From contig DATHDG010000027.1 of assembly GCA_035319125.1 (NCBI GenBank), positions 1 to 38,420 of the forward strand: 38,420 nt of DNA. The letters run 5' to 3'. The notes beneath the pieces were generated by a model. It saw only the letters and a program-made list of their open reading frames with translations. It was not told the origin of the DNA and made no database searches. This stretch comes from Fen-1308 sp035319125. GTDB taxonomy: Bacteria; Nitrospirota; Thermodesulfovibrionia; Thermodesulfovibrionales; Dissulfurispiraceae. Shown piece by piece: positions 16,738-24,711 of the stretch (the stretch's first letter is position 1; each line of letters starts with the position of its first letter). The translations under genes were made by a program, and so were the position numbers.

Positions 16738-18231
16738 GTGATAAAGGCTGTGATATTTGATTTTGGCGGTGTCATTGCGGAAGAGGGTTTCCGGCAGGGT
16801 CTGTTTGATATCGCGAATGCAAATGGAAAGGACTCAGAGTTTATTTTCAACTCTGCAGTAGATTTGATTCACAAGCCCAATGGATATGTTGTAGGAAAGG
16901 CCAGTGAGGCTTCATGGTGGAATGAACTAAGAGTCTTAACGGGCATAGCGGGCAGCGATTCTAAGCTGAGAGAGATTATACTTGGGCGCTTTGTCGTAAG
17001 GCCGGAAATGATGAAGATTGTCAACTCATTGAAGTCAAAGGGCTATATTGTGTCCATATTGAGTGATCAGACTAACTGGCTTGATGAGCTCGATAGCAGG
17101 AACCCGTTTTCTCATGCCTTCAGATATGTATTCAATTCATATTACATTCATAAAAGTAAAAGGGATCATACCGTATTCAGAGATGCCTGTGGTACTATCG
17201 GTGTCAGGCCCGAAGAGGTTTTGTTTATTGATGACAACGAAGACAACACAGAAAGGGCTCGTGAGGAAGGATTAAATACTATCTGTTTCAGGGATATTGA
17301 TTCTTTCCGTTCCGAATTGAAAATGAGTATTTCCGGTCCTGTGCCTGATAATGCGCTTTTTGACTGCATTATCGTTGGTGCTAGTCCGGGAGGGCTGCAG
17401 GCCGCAATATATTTGGGCAGATATAACAGGCAAGTCCTTCTTATAGACCGCGGCGGCGGCAGGACGAGGCATGCGGCACATATAGAAAATTATTTTGGAC
17501 ATAGACGGATATCCGGCCTAGAGATCATAACTCTGGGGTTGGAACAAGCGAGATCTTTCAACGTGAGAATACTTGAGGGAGCTGTGTCGAACATCCGGAA
17601 GAAGCAGGAATTTGAAGTTGCAGCAGAGGATAGTATTTACAGATCCAAAAACCTGATAGTCGCGACTGGTGGCCGTGACAACATACCTGAAGTCGCGAAT
17701 GTAAGCCGGTTTTTTGCCGAAAGCTTCTTCACTTGTCTGGATTGTGATGGATATCGTGCGACCGGCAAAAAACTTGTCATTCTGGGCAATTCGATACAAT
17801 CAGTTAGGCTAGCCTTCGCAATGAAGCAGATATACACTAAAGATATTGGTCTAATTCTTTCTTCTTATGAGCCGCCCGAATCTTATGTGGAAGAGCTGAA
17901 AAGCGAAGGAATCAGGCTAATTAGCGGTCGGCCTGTCAGGATTATTGGCAAAGACAGGATGGAATCCATTGAATTGGCTGACGGAAGATCTATTGATTGC
18001 GAAGTTATAATGTCAAACTTCGATCTCACACTAAACGACGAGTTTCTATCCGGGCTTAATCTGAAAAAGGATTCAAGTGGAATTAGGTATGTAACTGATC
18101 GCAATTATGAATCCTCTGTCAAGGGACTTTTCATCCTCGGTCCGTTGACCGGGCATGATCAAGTAGCCATAGCAGTCGGAGAGGGCGCGATATCAGCTAT
18201 CGAGATAAATGGAAGACTTCTTGATCTATAA
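16738..18231 (+). CDS. HAD-superfamily hydrolase fused to a thioredoxin reductase-like flavoprotein
   Basis: A 497-residue fusion. Residues 1-200 are a HAD subfamily IA hydrolase: nucleophile D8 in FDFGGVIAEE, motif II in SILSDQT, and motif IV in LFIDDNEDN. D+2 is Gly, the DxGGV variant seen in YihX-like proteins. Residues 208-497 resemble thioredoxin reductase: DCIIVGASPGGLQAAIYLGR for FAD, LIVATGG, and the redox pair C333/C336 in CLDCDG. The NADPH motif is weak (VILGNSIQSV). The usual GD near the C terminus is GP in LFILGPLTGHDQ, so cofactor binding may be altered. GTG start with a good Shine-Dalgarno. The frame is continuous, so this is a genuine fusion. It precedes gltB by 107 bp. Confidence 0.85.
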   Translation: MIKAVIFDFGGVIAEEGFRQGLFDIANANGKDSEFIFNSAVDLIHKPNGYVVGKASEASWWNELRVLTGIAGSDSKLREIILGRFVVRPEMMKIVNSLKSKGYIVSILSDQTNWLDELDSRNPFSHAFRYVFNSYYIHKSKRDHTVFRDACGTIGVRPEEVLFIDDNEDNTERAREEGLNTICFRDIDSFRSELKMSISGPVPDNALFDCIIVGASPGGLQAAIYLGRYNRQVLLIDRGGGRTRHAAHIENYFGHRRISGLEIITLGLEQARSFNVRILEGAVSNIRKKQEFEVAAEDSIYRSKNLIVATGGRDNIPEVANVSRFFAESFFTCLDCDGYRATGKKLVILGNSIQSVRLAFAMKQIYTKDIGLILSSYEPPESYVEELKSEGIRLISGRPVRIIGKDRMESIELADGRSIDCEVIMSNFDLTLNDEFLSGLNLKKDSSGIRYVTDRNYESSVKGLFILGPLTGHDQVAIAVGEGAISAIEINGRLLDL

Positions 18232-18296
18232 ACAGTTGAGTATGCCGTGACGGTTCAGACTGGTTGCTTTCTTCTCTTCCATACATCATGACATTA

Positions 18297-18312
18297 TTAT
18301 ACAATTGTATAA
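18297..18312. promoter_or_regulatory. perfect 16-bp palindrome upstream of gltB
   Basis: TTATACAATTGTATAA is a perfect palindrome 26 bp before the gltB ATG. It resembles a transcription factor operator overlapping the promoter region; the regulator is unknown. Confidence 0.5.
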
Positions 18313-18338
18313 ATTACCAACATTCATAGGCGGGGTAT

Positions 18339-21300
18339 ATGAGTTACCGTAATCATTCAAGTTGCGGCGTCGGTTTTGTCTGCAATATCTATGGGAAGAA
18401 AAGCCACCAGACTATTAGATGGGGCATTGAGGCTGTAAAGAATCTTACGCACCGAGGAGCTATTGGTGCAGATGGCAAGACAGGAGATGGTGCCGGTATT
18501 CTTTTAGAGATACCTCGACGCTTCTTTTCAAGAAAGATTACTGAATTGGGCCTTGTCATATCTTCCATTGAAAACCTGGCAGTCGGCTCGTTTTTTTTGT
18601 ACGGCGATGTTGAGCACGGCATTGAAGAGATTCTGCAAGGTTATGGGTTCCGTCCTATGGCATGGTTGGATGTTAGGACAGATGATAACGCTCTCGGCAA
18701 GGCGGCGCTTCTCACAAAACCGCGTATTAGACAACTCCTTATCGATGCAGGAGATATTGCATATCCAGAAAGGGGACTGAAATTATTCTTTTCCAGAAAG
18801 ACTGTGGAGAAGAGGTTTGGCAGCGATGTCTGTGTGTCGAATATATCCTCCAAAACGCTTCTTTATAAGGGGCTGTTGGTGGCGCCTCAATTAGACATAT
18901 TTTATCCCGACCTTCAGCAGGAGGATATCGAGTCGTCTTTCTGCATATTTCACCAGCGGTTCTCCACAAATACGCTGCCGGAGTGGGTCATGGCACAGCC
19001 TTTCAGGGTGCTTGCCCACAATGGCGAAATTAATACTGTTCAGGGCAATCGCAATGCCCTGAAGGCAATAGAGAAAGCAGTGCTGGAAGGATTCGGGGAT
19101 AAAGAACGTGCTGTTATTTCGCCACTGATTGCAGATTATGAGAGCGATTCGGCTTCTTTAGACCGGCTTGTCGAACTGCTCATTCTTTCGGGATATACAC
19201 CTGAGTTCGCTGTGAATCTCTGCATTCCGCCAGCCTGGGAATTTGCAACATTGCCTTCTGATCAGAAGGATTTACTCCATTATTTTTCCTTAAAGGTGAC
19301 GCCATGGGATGGCCCTGCTGCGGTTGTTTTTACTGATGGATCAACTATTGGTGCACACCTTGACCGCAACGGGCTGCGGCCTTTGAGATATGTTTTGACC
19401 GAAGATGGAACGGTGATTGCCGGATCTGAGGCCGGTATGATACATGCGGATATCGGGCGTATTGTTAGAAAGGGGAGACTTGGACCCGGCGATACTATGG
19501 CAGTCAGGCTAGGCACTGGGGTGATCCGCGAAACTGCAGAGATACTCTCAACGCTTGCTGCAAGGCATCCATATAGCCAGTGGTTGAGAGATTCTCTGGT
19601 GCATCATAGGGCGCAGAAAGTGGCAAAGCCAGTTGATAATGGTTCTGTAGTACAAAAACAGATTGCCTTTGGATACACGAAAGAAGAGCTTGAGGCCATG
19701 CTTTTCTCGATGGCTCAGACCGGAGTTGAAATGACATTTTCGATGGGTGACGACACTCCGCTCCCGCCTCTGTCTGAAAAACCACCGTTACTGTTTCGCT
19801 ATTTTAAGCAGCGCTTTTCCCAGATTACCAATCCATCTATTGATCCAATCAGGGAAAAGATGGTTATGTCACTTGCCATGCATCTGGGACCCCGCATGAG
19901 CTTTCTCTCAGAGACGGCAGGACATGCCAGGCGGTATTGCATACAGTCTCCGCTTCTTTTTGAGGGCGATATCCGGGAGATAGAAACTCGAAGCGGATTT
20001 GTGGTCAAACGCCTCCCGACAACTTATGATGCGGTAAAAGGAGGTCTCCCTGCCGCGCTGGCTGCGTTGCGGCAGGCAGCTATTGAGGCTGTCGGGAGCG
20101 GTGCTGAGATGCTCATACTGTCAGACCGCGATATTTCAGCACAGCGTGTCGCAATTCCTTCGCTGCTTGCAGTATCGGCTGTGTTCCAGGAGCTTCTGCG
20201 CAGGGATTGCGGTCATTGCGCCAGCATAATTGCTGAAACCGGCGAGGCCCGCGATGTTCATCATATTGCATGTCTAATAGGATTTGGCGCTGCCGCTGTT
20301 TATCCATGGCTTATGCCGGGGACAATATCTGACCTGTGTGCGCGCAGTGTTGTCAACCTTCCATTCGAAATTGCCATTGACAACTATCGCAAGGCGGTAG
20401 AGGATGGCATGCTAAAAGTGCTCGGTAGACTTGGCATCTCTACGCTCGATTCATATCATGGTGCTCAGCTGTTCGACATTATCTGTTTGAATAAAGGGAT
20501 TGTTGAGGAATACTTCGGTCAGCTGCCGGTAAGCATGGAAGCAGATGGTCTGAATGAAATAGAGGATTCGGCGGTGAAGCGGCATTATGCTGCATACAGT
20601 GCAGAACAGCCGCGGATTGACGACGGCGGCACACTCAAATACCGCAGGGATGGAGAAGAGCACGCCTGGGCGTCTCCGACTGTTGCAGCACTAAACCGTT
20701 TTGTTCGGCTTGGAAAGGCGGAAGGCTACCGGTCATTCGCATCCGCTGCAGAAGGCAGGCCAGTCTATGCAAGGCACATATTAGGATATCGTACGCTAAA
20801 GCCTGTTTCAGTTGTAGATGTTGAGCCTGAAGAATCGATTATTTCAAGATTTGTTTCGGGGGCAATGTCGGTTGGCTCGCTTTCCCCGGAAGCCCATGAG
20901 ACCATTGCGGAGGCATGCAATCGTTTAGGGATGCGCAGTAACAGCGGCGAGGGCGGGGAAGACCCTGCCCGTTACGGTACTTCCAGGAACAGTGCTATCA
21001 AGCAGATCGCATCCGGAAGATTCGGTGTTACTCCGACATATCTTGCATCTGCTAAAGAGATCGAGATAAAGGTTGCACAGGGAGCAAAACCTGGAGAAGG
21101 AGGTCATCTGCCCTCAAGCAAAGTTACAGATTACATCGCGCGACTCCGTTACTGTAAACCGGGAACTTTGCTTATATCGCCGCCTCCTCATCATGACATC
21201 TATTCTATTGAAGATCTCAACCAGCTCATATTTGATCTGAAACAGGCTAATCCGCAAGCCAGGGTTTGCGTCAAACTTGTTTCAGAGGTAGGGGTGGGGA

Positions 21301-22658
21301 CAGTCGCTGCCGGTGTTGCAAAGGCTTATGCCGACATTATCCAGATTAGCGGATATGAGGGAGGCACAGGTGCATCTCCCATAACATCTATAAAGAATGT
21401 CGGAAATTACTGGGAGGTTGGCCTTTCCGAAACGCAGCGTGTTCTCATCGAAAACGGGTTGAGGGACAGGGTAACACTCAGAGTCGACGGCGGTCTCAGA
21501 ACCGGCAAAGATGTCATTCTGGCAGCTTTATTTGGTGCGGAAGAGTATGGATTTGGCACTGCAACTATGATCTCAGCCGGATGCATAATGGCACGCCAGT
21601 GCCATATGAATACCTGCCCTACAGGAATTGCGACGCAGGATGAGCGTCTGAGGGCCAAATTCAGAGGTACCCCCGAAGGCATCATGGAGTATTTTAGGGC
21701 AGTGGCTAGCGACGTCAGATCTGCACTTGCAGAAATGGGATTCCGCAGCGTCGCTGATATTGTTGGAAAGTCCGATCTAATAATTGTTGAACCGGATGAA
21801 CGGTTTCCAGGCTCCCGGCGCATGAGAATCATGCCTATGCTTCAGCCGCCTCCTTCATCTGGACCCCGAATGGGGGCGGGACGAAGAAACGATGGTCCTG
21901 GATCTTCGCTGAACGATAAATTAGTTGCAGACCTTGCAGATCACGTTGATAATAAGAAAGCCGTAAGCACGGAATATGATATTCGCAATACCGACCGGAG
22001 CGTGCCAGTGCGCCTTTCGTATCTTGTTGCCAAAAGGCACGGTGCAGACGGCCTCCCGGATAACACTATAAATCTGGTCTTCAGGGGATCGGCTGGGCAG
22101 AGCTTTGGCGCATTTAATCACAAGGGAATCTCTTTGACATTGATTGGAGAAGCGAACGATTATGCAGGAAAGGGCATGCACGGGGGGGTAGTCGCCATAA
22201 AGCCGGATGAAACCCTCTCTGATCCGCACAGACAGGTAATTGTCGGCAATACGGTGCTGTATGGTGCGACAGGCGGTTCTTTTTATGCTGCTGGAATTGC
22301 AGGTGAACGTTTTGGAGTGCGCAACAGCGGGGCGACTGCAGTTGTGGAGGGAACAGGTCAGCACTGCTGTGAATATATGACGCGAGGCGAAGTTGTAATT
22401 CTCGGTGAAACCGGCAATAACATAGGCGCAGGTATGACAGGTGGCGTAATCTACATGATAGATTATGGCGGAAGTCTTAACGACCGTCTGAATTCAGTCT
22501 ATGTAAAATCATGTCCACTTGATGCTCAAGACACGCTTCGGCTCATGGAGCTGATAAAAGAACATAATTTCCGTACAGGCAGTTCTCTGGCTGACTCGAT
22601 ACTAGCGGACTTCGAAGGGAAAGCCAAAGAGTTCAGAAAGGTTGTGCCCAATTCATAA
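18339..22658 (+). CDS. gltB: glutamate synthase large subunit
   Basis: Makes two glutamates from glutamine and 2-oxoglutarate. A short propeptide, MSYRNHSS, precedes the N-terminal nucleophile C9 (SSCGVGFVCN) of the class II glutaminase domain (to about residue 400). A central domain follows, then the FMN-binding synthase domain (about 780-1170; RSNSGEGGEDPARYG). The 3Fe-4S ligands C1082, C1088 and C1093 have E. coli spacing (C-x5-C-x4-C). The C-terminal GxGxG helix spans about 1230-1400. At 1439 residues it is slightly short but complete. No gltD follows; the next gene is nth. The electron donor may therefore be encoded elsewhere or may be ferredoxin. Confidence 0.95.
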   Translation: MSYRNHSSCGVGFVCNIYGKKSHQTIRWGIEAVKNLTHRGAIGADGKTGDGAGILLEIPRRFFSRKITELGLVISSIENLAVGSFFLYGDVEHGIEEILQGYGFRPMAWLDVRTDDNALGKAALLTKPRIRQLLIDAGDIAYPERGLKLFFSRKTVEKRFGSDVCVSNISSKTLLYKGLLVAPQLDIFYPDLQQEDIESSFCIFHQRFSTNTLPEWVMAQPFRVLAHNGEINTVQGNRNALKAIEKAVLEGFGDKERAVISPLIADYESDSASLDRLVELLILSGYTPEFAVNLCIPPAWEFATLPSDQKDLLHYFSLKVTPWDGPAAVVFTDGSTIGAHLDRNGLRPLRYVLTEDGTVIAGSEAGMIHADIGRIVRKGRLGPGDTMAVRLGTGVIRETAEILSTLAARHPYSQWLRDSLVHHRAQKVAKPVDNGSVVQKQIAFGYTKEELEAMLFSMAQTGVEMTFSMGDDTPLPPLSEKPPLLFRYFKQRFSQITNPSIDPIREKMVMSLAMHLGPRMSFLSETAGHARRYCIQSPLLFEGDIREIETRSGFVVKRLPTTYDAVKGGLPAALAALRQAAIEAVGSGAEMLILSDRDISAQRVAIPSLLAVSAVFQELLRRDCGHCASIIAETGEARDVHHIACLIGFGAAAVYPWLMPGTISDLCARSVVNLPFEIAIDNYRKAVEDGMLKVLGRLGISTLDSYHGAQLFDIICLNKGIVEEYFGQLPVSMEADGLNEIEDSAVKRHYAAYSAEQPRIDDGGTLKYRRDGEEHAWASPTVAALNRFVRLGKAEGYRSFASAAEGRPVYARHILGYRTLKPVSVVDVEPEESIISRFVSGAMSVGSLSPEAHETIAEACNRLGMRSNSGEGGEDPARYGTSRNSAIKQIASGRFGVTPTYLASAKEIEIKVAQGAKPGEGGHLPSSKVTDYIARLRYCKPGTLLISPPPHHDIYSIEDLNQLIFDLKQANPQARVCVKLVSEVGVGTVAAGVAKAYADIIQISGYEGGTGASPITSIKNVGNYWEVGLSETQRVLIENGLRDRVTLRVDGGLRTGKDVILAALFGAEEYGFGTATMISAGCIMARQCHMNTCPTGIATQDERLRAKFRGTPEGIMEYFRAVASDVRSALAEMGFRSVADIVGKSDLIIVEPDERFPGSRRMRIMPMLQPPPSSGPRMGAGRRNDGPGSSLNDKLVADLADHVDNKKAVSTEYDIRNTDRSVPVRLSYLVAKRHGADGLPDNTINLVFRGSAGQSFGAFNHKGISLTLIGEANDYAGKGMHGGVVAIKPDETLSDPHRQVIVGNTVLYGATGGSFYAAGIAGERFGVRNSGATAVVEGTGQHCCEYMTRGEVVILGETGNNIGAGMTGGVIYMIDYGGSLNDRLNSVYVKSCPLDAQDTLRLMELIKEHNFRTGSSLADSILADFEGKAKEFRKVVPNS

Positions 22659-22674
22659 GAAAGGAAAAGATGAA

Positions 22675-23307
22675 ATGGACGGGAAGAGATCAGTTGCGTT
22701 AATCATACGAAGACTTAAAAAAGAATACCCGGTTTTAAAACCGGCGCTAAATTTCAGCAATCCCTTTGAACTGCTTGTCGCAACCATATTGTCAGCGCAG
22801 ACAACAGATATGCATGTTAATAAGGTGACAGAGGTGTTATTCAAGAAATACAGAAGTGTGCAGGCCTTCGCAAATGCTGATCCTGATATTTTTGAGCATG
22901 ATGTAAGCTCGGTTAATTTCTATCGGAACAAAGCCAGGAACATCAGAAAAACGGCAAGCCTTGTCATTGAAAATTTTAACGGTAAGGTTCCACGGACAAT
23001 GGAAGAACTTATTACTTTACCGGGAGTGGCAAGAAAAACCGCAAACATTATTCTTTATAATGTCTACGGCATTAATGTGGGGATAGCGATTGATACTCAT
23101 GTCATCCGGCTCTCAAGGCGACTGGGTTGGACGGAAAATAATGATCCAGTCAAGATTGAAAGAGATCTTATGCCACTTGTCCCTCAAGAAGAGTGGGGCA
23201 ATATCACGCATATGCTTATATTGCACGGACGAAAAGTCTGTCAGGCGAAGAAGCCGCAGCATGGTGTGTGCATTCTGTCGGATATGTGCCCGTCAAGAGA
23301 TATCTAA
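22675..23307 (+). CDS. nth: endonuclease III with an altered Fe-S ligand set
   Basis: Base-excision glycosylase/AP lyase for oxidised pyrimidines. Helix-hairpin-helix LPGVARKTANIIL holds catalytic K121; D140 is in AIDTHVIRLSRRLGW. The C-terminal iron-sulfur loop reads C189-x6-H196-x2-C199-x5-C205 (CQAKKPQHGVCILSDMC): the usual second cysteine is a histidine, encoded CAT. A His ligand or a lost cluster is possible; the other three cysteines are kept at normal spacing. The ATG at 22675 with AAGGAAAAG upstream gives normal length (210 residues); it starts 16 bases after gltB, so they are likely cotranscribed. Confidence 0.93.
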   Translation: MDGKRSVALIIRRLKKEYPVLKPALNFSNPFELLVATILSAQTTDMHVNKVTEVLFKKYRSVQAFANADPDIFEHDVSSVNFYRNKARNIRKTASLVIENFNGKVPRTMEELITLPGVARKTANIILYNVYGINVGIAIDTHVIRLSRRLGWTENNDPVKIERDLMPLVPQEEWGNITHMLILHGRKVCQAKKPQHGVCILSDMCPSRDI

Positions 23308-23327
23308 AGCATGATATGAGGGACTAC

Positions 23328-23912
23328 TTACTTTAATCGGCAGCGAGGAATCAAGCGAGGTACTTTGCTCATGTATGTGCGGTAAGAATCTCCGAAGCGT
23401 TGCAATAGTTCACGCTCTTCTATCGGCATTATTACGGCATTGACGACTGTGAAATCAGCTAGAGTCAGAATCCCCACTGCAATCGAGCCCGTGTAGAGGA
23501 AGACACCAAGAAACATTATGGTGTGAGCCAGATATGTCGGATGACGTATGACAGCAAATGGCCCTTTGTCCATTAGCCGTGATTCATCCGGCGCAATAAT
23601 TTCAGGGATACCTATTAGACCTCGCGGAGTAAGGATCGCTCCAGTCCAGATATGAAGTAGAGTTCCCATAAAAAGCATGAATAGTCCGGCTATGGCAAGG
23701 ATGCCCGGCATCACTACTATATGATCGAATATAAGACTGCGGTGTGAAAATATTTCATAGGCCACCGGCAGCCAAGCAATACCTGTCAATATATATGTCA
23801 GTCGTCCGAATTTCTTGAGTGAACTGCTGAAGAGATGTGCCGGTATCCAGAACATGGGAATGACCGGCCAAACCATCATTGTTATCAGGGCTATCAAAGG
23901 TTTCATGATCAT
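23328..23912 (-). CDS. isoprenylcysteine/phospholipid methyltransferase-like membrane protein
   Basis: A 194-residue membrane protein of the ICMT/PEMT-like methyltransferase family. About five hydrophobic helices precede the SAM-binding signature GPFAVIRHPTYLAHTIMFLG. The C-terminal EERELLQRFGDSYRTYMSKVPR is the conserved family ending (E(x)nG..Y..Y...P.R). The substrate is unknown; bacterial members methylate lipids or small molecules. The start could be either ATG of MIMK or MK; there is no strong ribosome-binding site. It converges on nth (20 bp) and diverges from the CBM9-like gene (65 bp). Confidence 0.8.
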   Translation of the reverse strand: MIMKPLIALITMMVWPVIPMFWIPAHLFSSSLKKFGRLTYILTGIAWLPVAYEIFSHRSLIFDHIVVMPGILAIAGLFMLFMGTLLHIWTGAILTPRGLIGIPEIIAPDESRLMDKGPFAVIRHPTYLAHTIMFLGVFLYTGSIAVGILTLADFTVVNAVIMPIEERELLQRFGDSYRTYMSKVPRLIPRCRLK

Positions 23913-23977
23913 AAGTATATCGTTTCGGCATTAAAACTGAAATATGATGCAATGCTCCTTATTGGTTATAATGACGA

Positions 23978-24646
23978 ATGTATCTGGTGAGAATTGCAGA
24001 ACAACTGCCGCAAATGAATGGCGAATGGGACAGCCTTGCATGGTCAAAAGCTGAGACTCTGGAGCTGCTGCATTTTAGACCCGAGGGCAGCAAACATCGG
24101 CCCAAGACATCAGTCAGGCTTCTTTATGACAACAGCGGCTTATTTGGTATTTTCAGGGTCAGAGACCGTTATGTCCGTGCAATCCATACTCGTTATGGCG
24201 CCCCTGTTTTTAAGGATAGCTGTGTCGAATTCTTCGTGAAGCCTGGCAGAGGGAAGGGCTATTTTAATTTTGAGTTTAATTGCGGCGGCACATTTCTCTC
24301 TAGTTACATAACAAATTCGGAGAGAACCAGTGACGGCTTCAGGGAGTTTGTTTGTATTGCAGAAGATGACGCGCGATGTGTTGCAGCATATCACTCATTA
24401 CCCGATGTTGTTGATCCTGAAATTCTGGTTCCTGTAACCTGGACGCTTGAATTCTTTATTCCATTCACGCTGCTCCGAAAATATGCCGGACCACTTGGAG
24501 AACTGCAGGATGGCGAATGGAGGGCGAACTTTTATAAATGCGGCGACGAAACCTCGCACCCTCACTGGGCATCATGGCAGCCGGTGCCGGAGCTCAATTT
24601 CCATATGCCTGAATATTTTGGCGCGATCAGTTTCGAGAGAAGCTGA
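23978..24646 (+). CDS. carbohydrate-binding family 9-like protein
   Basis: A 222-residue protein resembling CBM9-like domains (sugar-binding beta-sandwich modules). Diagnostic segments are LLYDNSGLFGIFRVRDRYVR, DSCVEFFVKPG, YFNFEFNCGGTFL and GEWRANFYKCGDE, with WASWQPVPELNFHMPEYFG at the C-terminal end. There is no signal peptide and no attached catalytic domain, so it stands alone; a cytoplasmic location is inferred. Stand-alone members occur in Bacteroidota and environmental anaerobes with unknown ligands. Whether it binds carbohydrate is not proven by the sequence. Confidence 0.78.
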   Translation: MYLVRIAEQLPQMNGEWDSLAWSKAETLELLHFRPEGSKHRPKTSVRLLYDNSGLFGIFRVRDRYVRAIHTRYGAPVFKDSCVEFFVKPGRGKGYFNFEFNCGGTFLSSYITNSERTSDGFREFVCIAEDDARCVAAYHSLPDVVDPEILVPVTWTLEFFIPFTLLRKYAGPLGELQDGEWRANFYKCGDETSHPHWASWQPVPELNFHMPEYFGAISFERS

Positions 24647-24670
24647 AGACAACCCGAACAAGGCTATGAC

Positions 24671-24696
24671 ATCAGGAATAAATAGACCTGATTTTG
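24671..24696 (+). terminator. weak hairpin terminator between convergent genes
   Basis: ATCAGG, a 10-nt loop, CCTGAT and then TTTT at 24692-24695, 25 bp after the CBM9-like stop. Confidence 0.5.
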
Positions 24697-24711
24697 TCTT
24701 ACTGCATCAGA

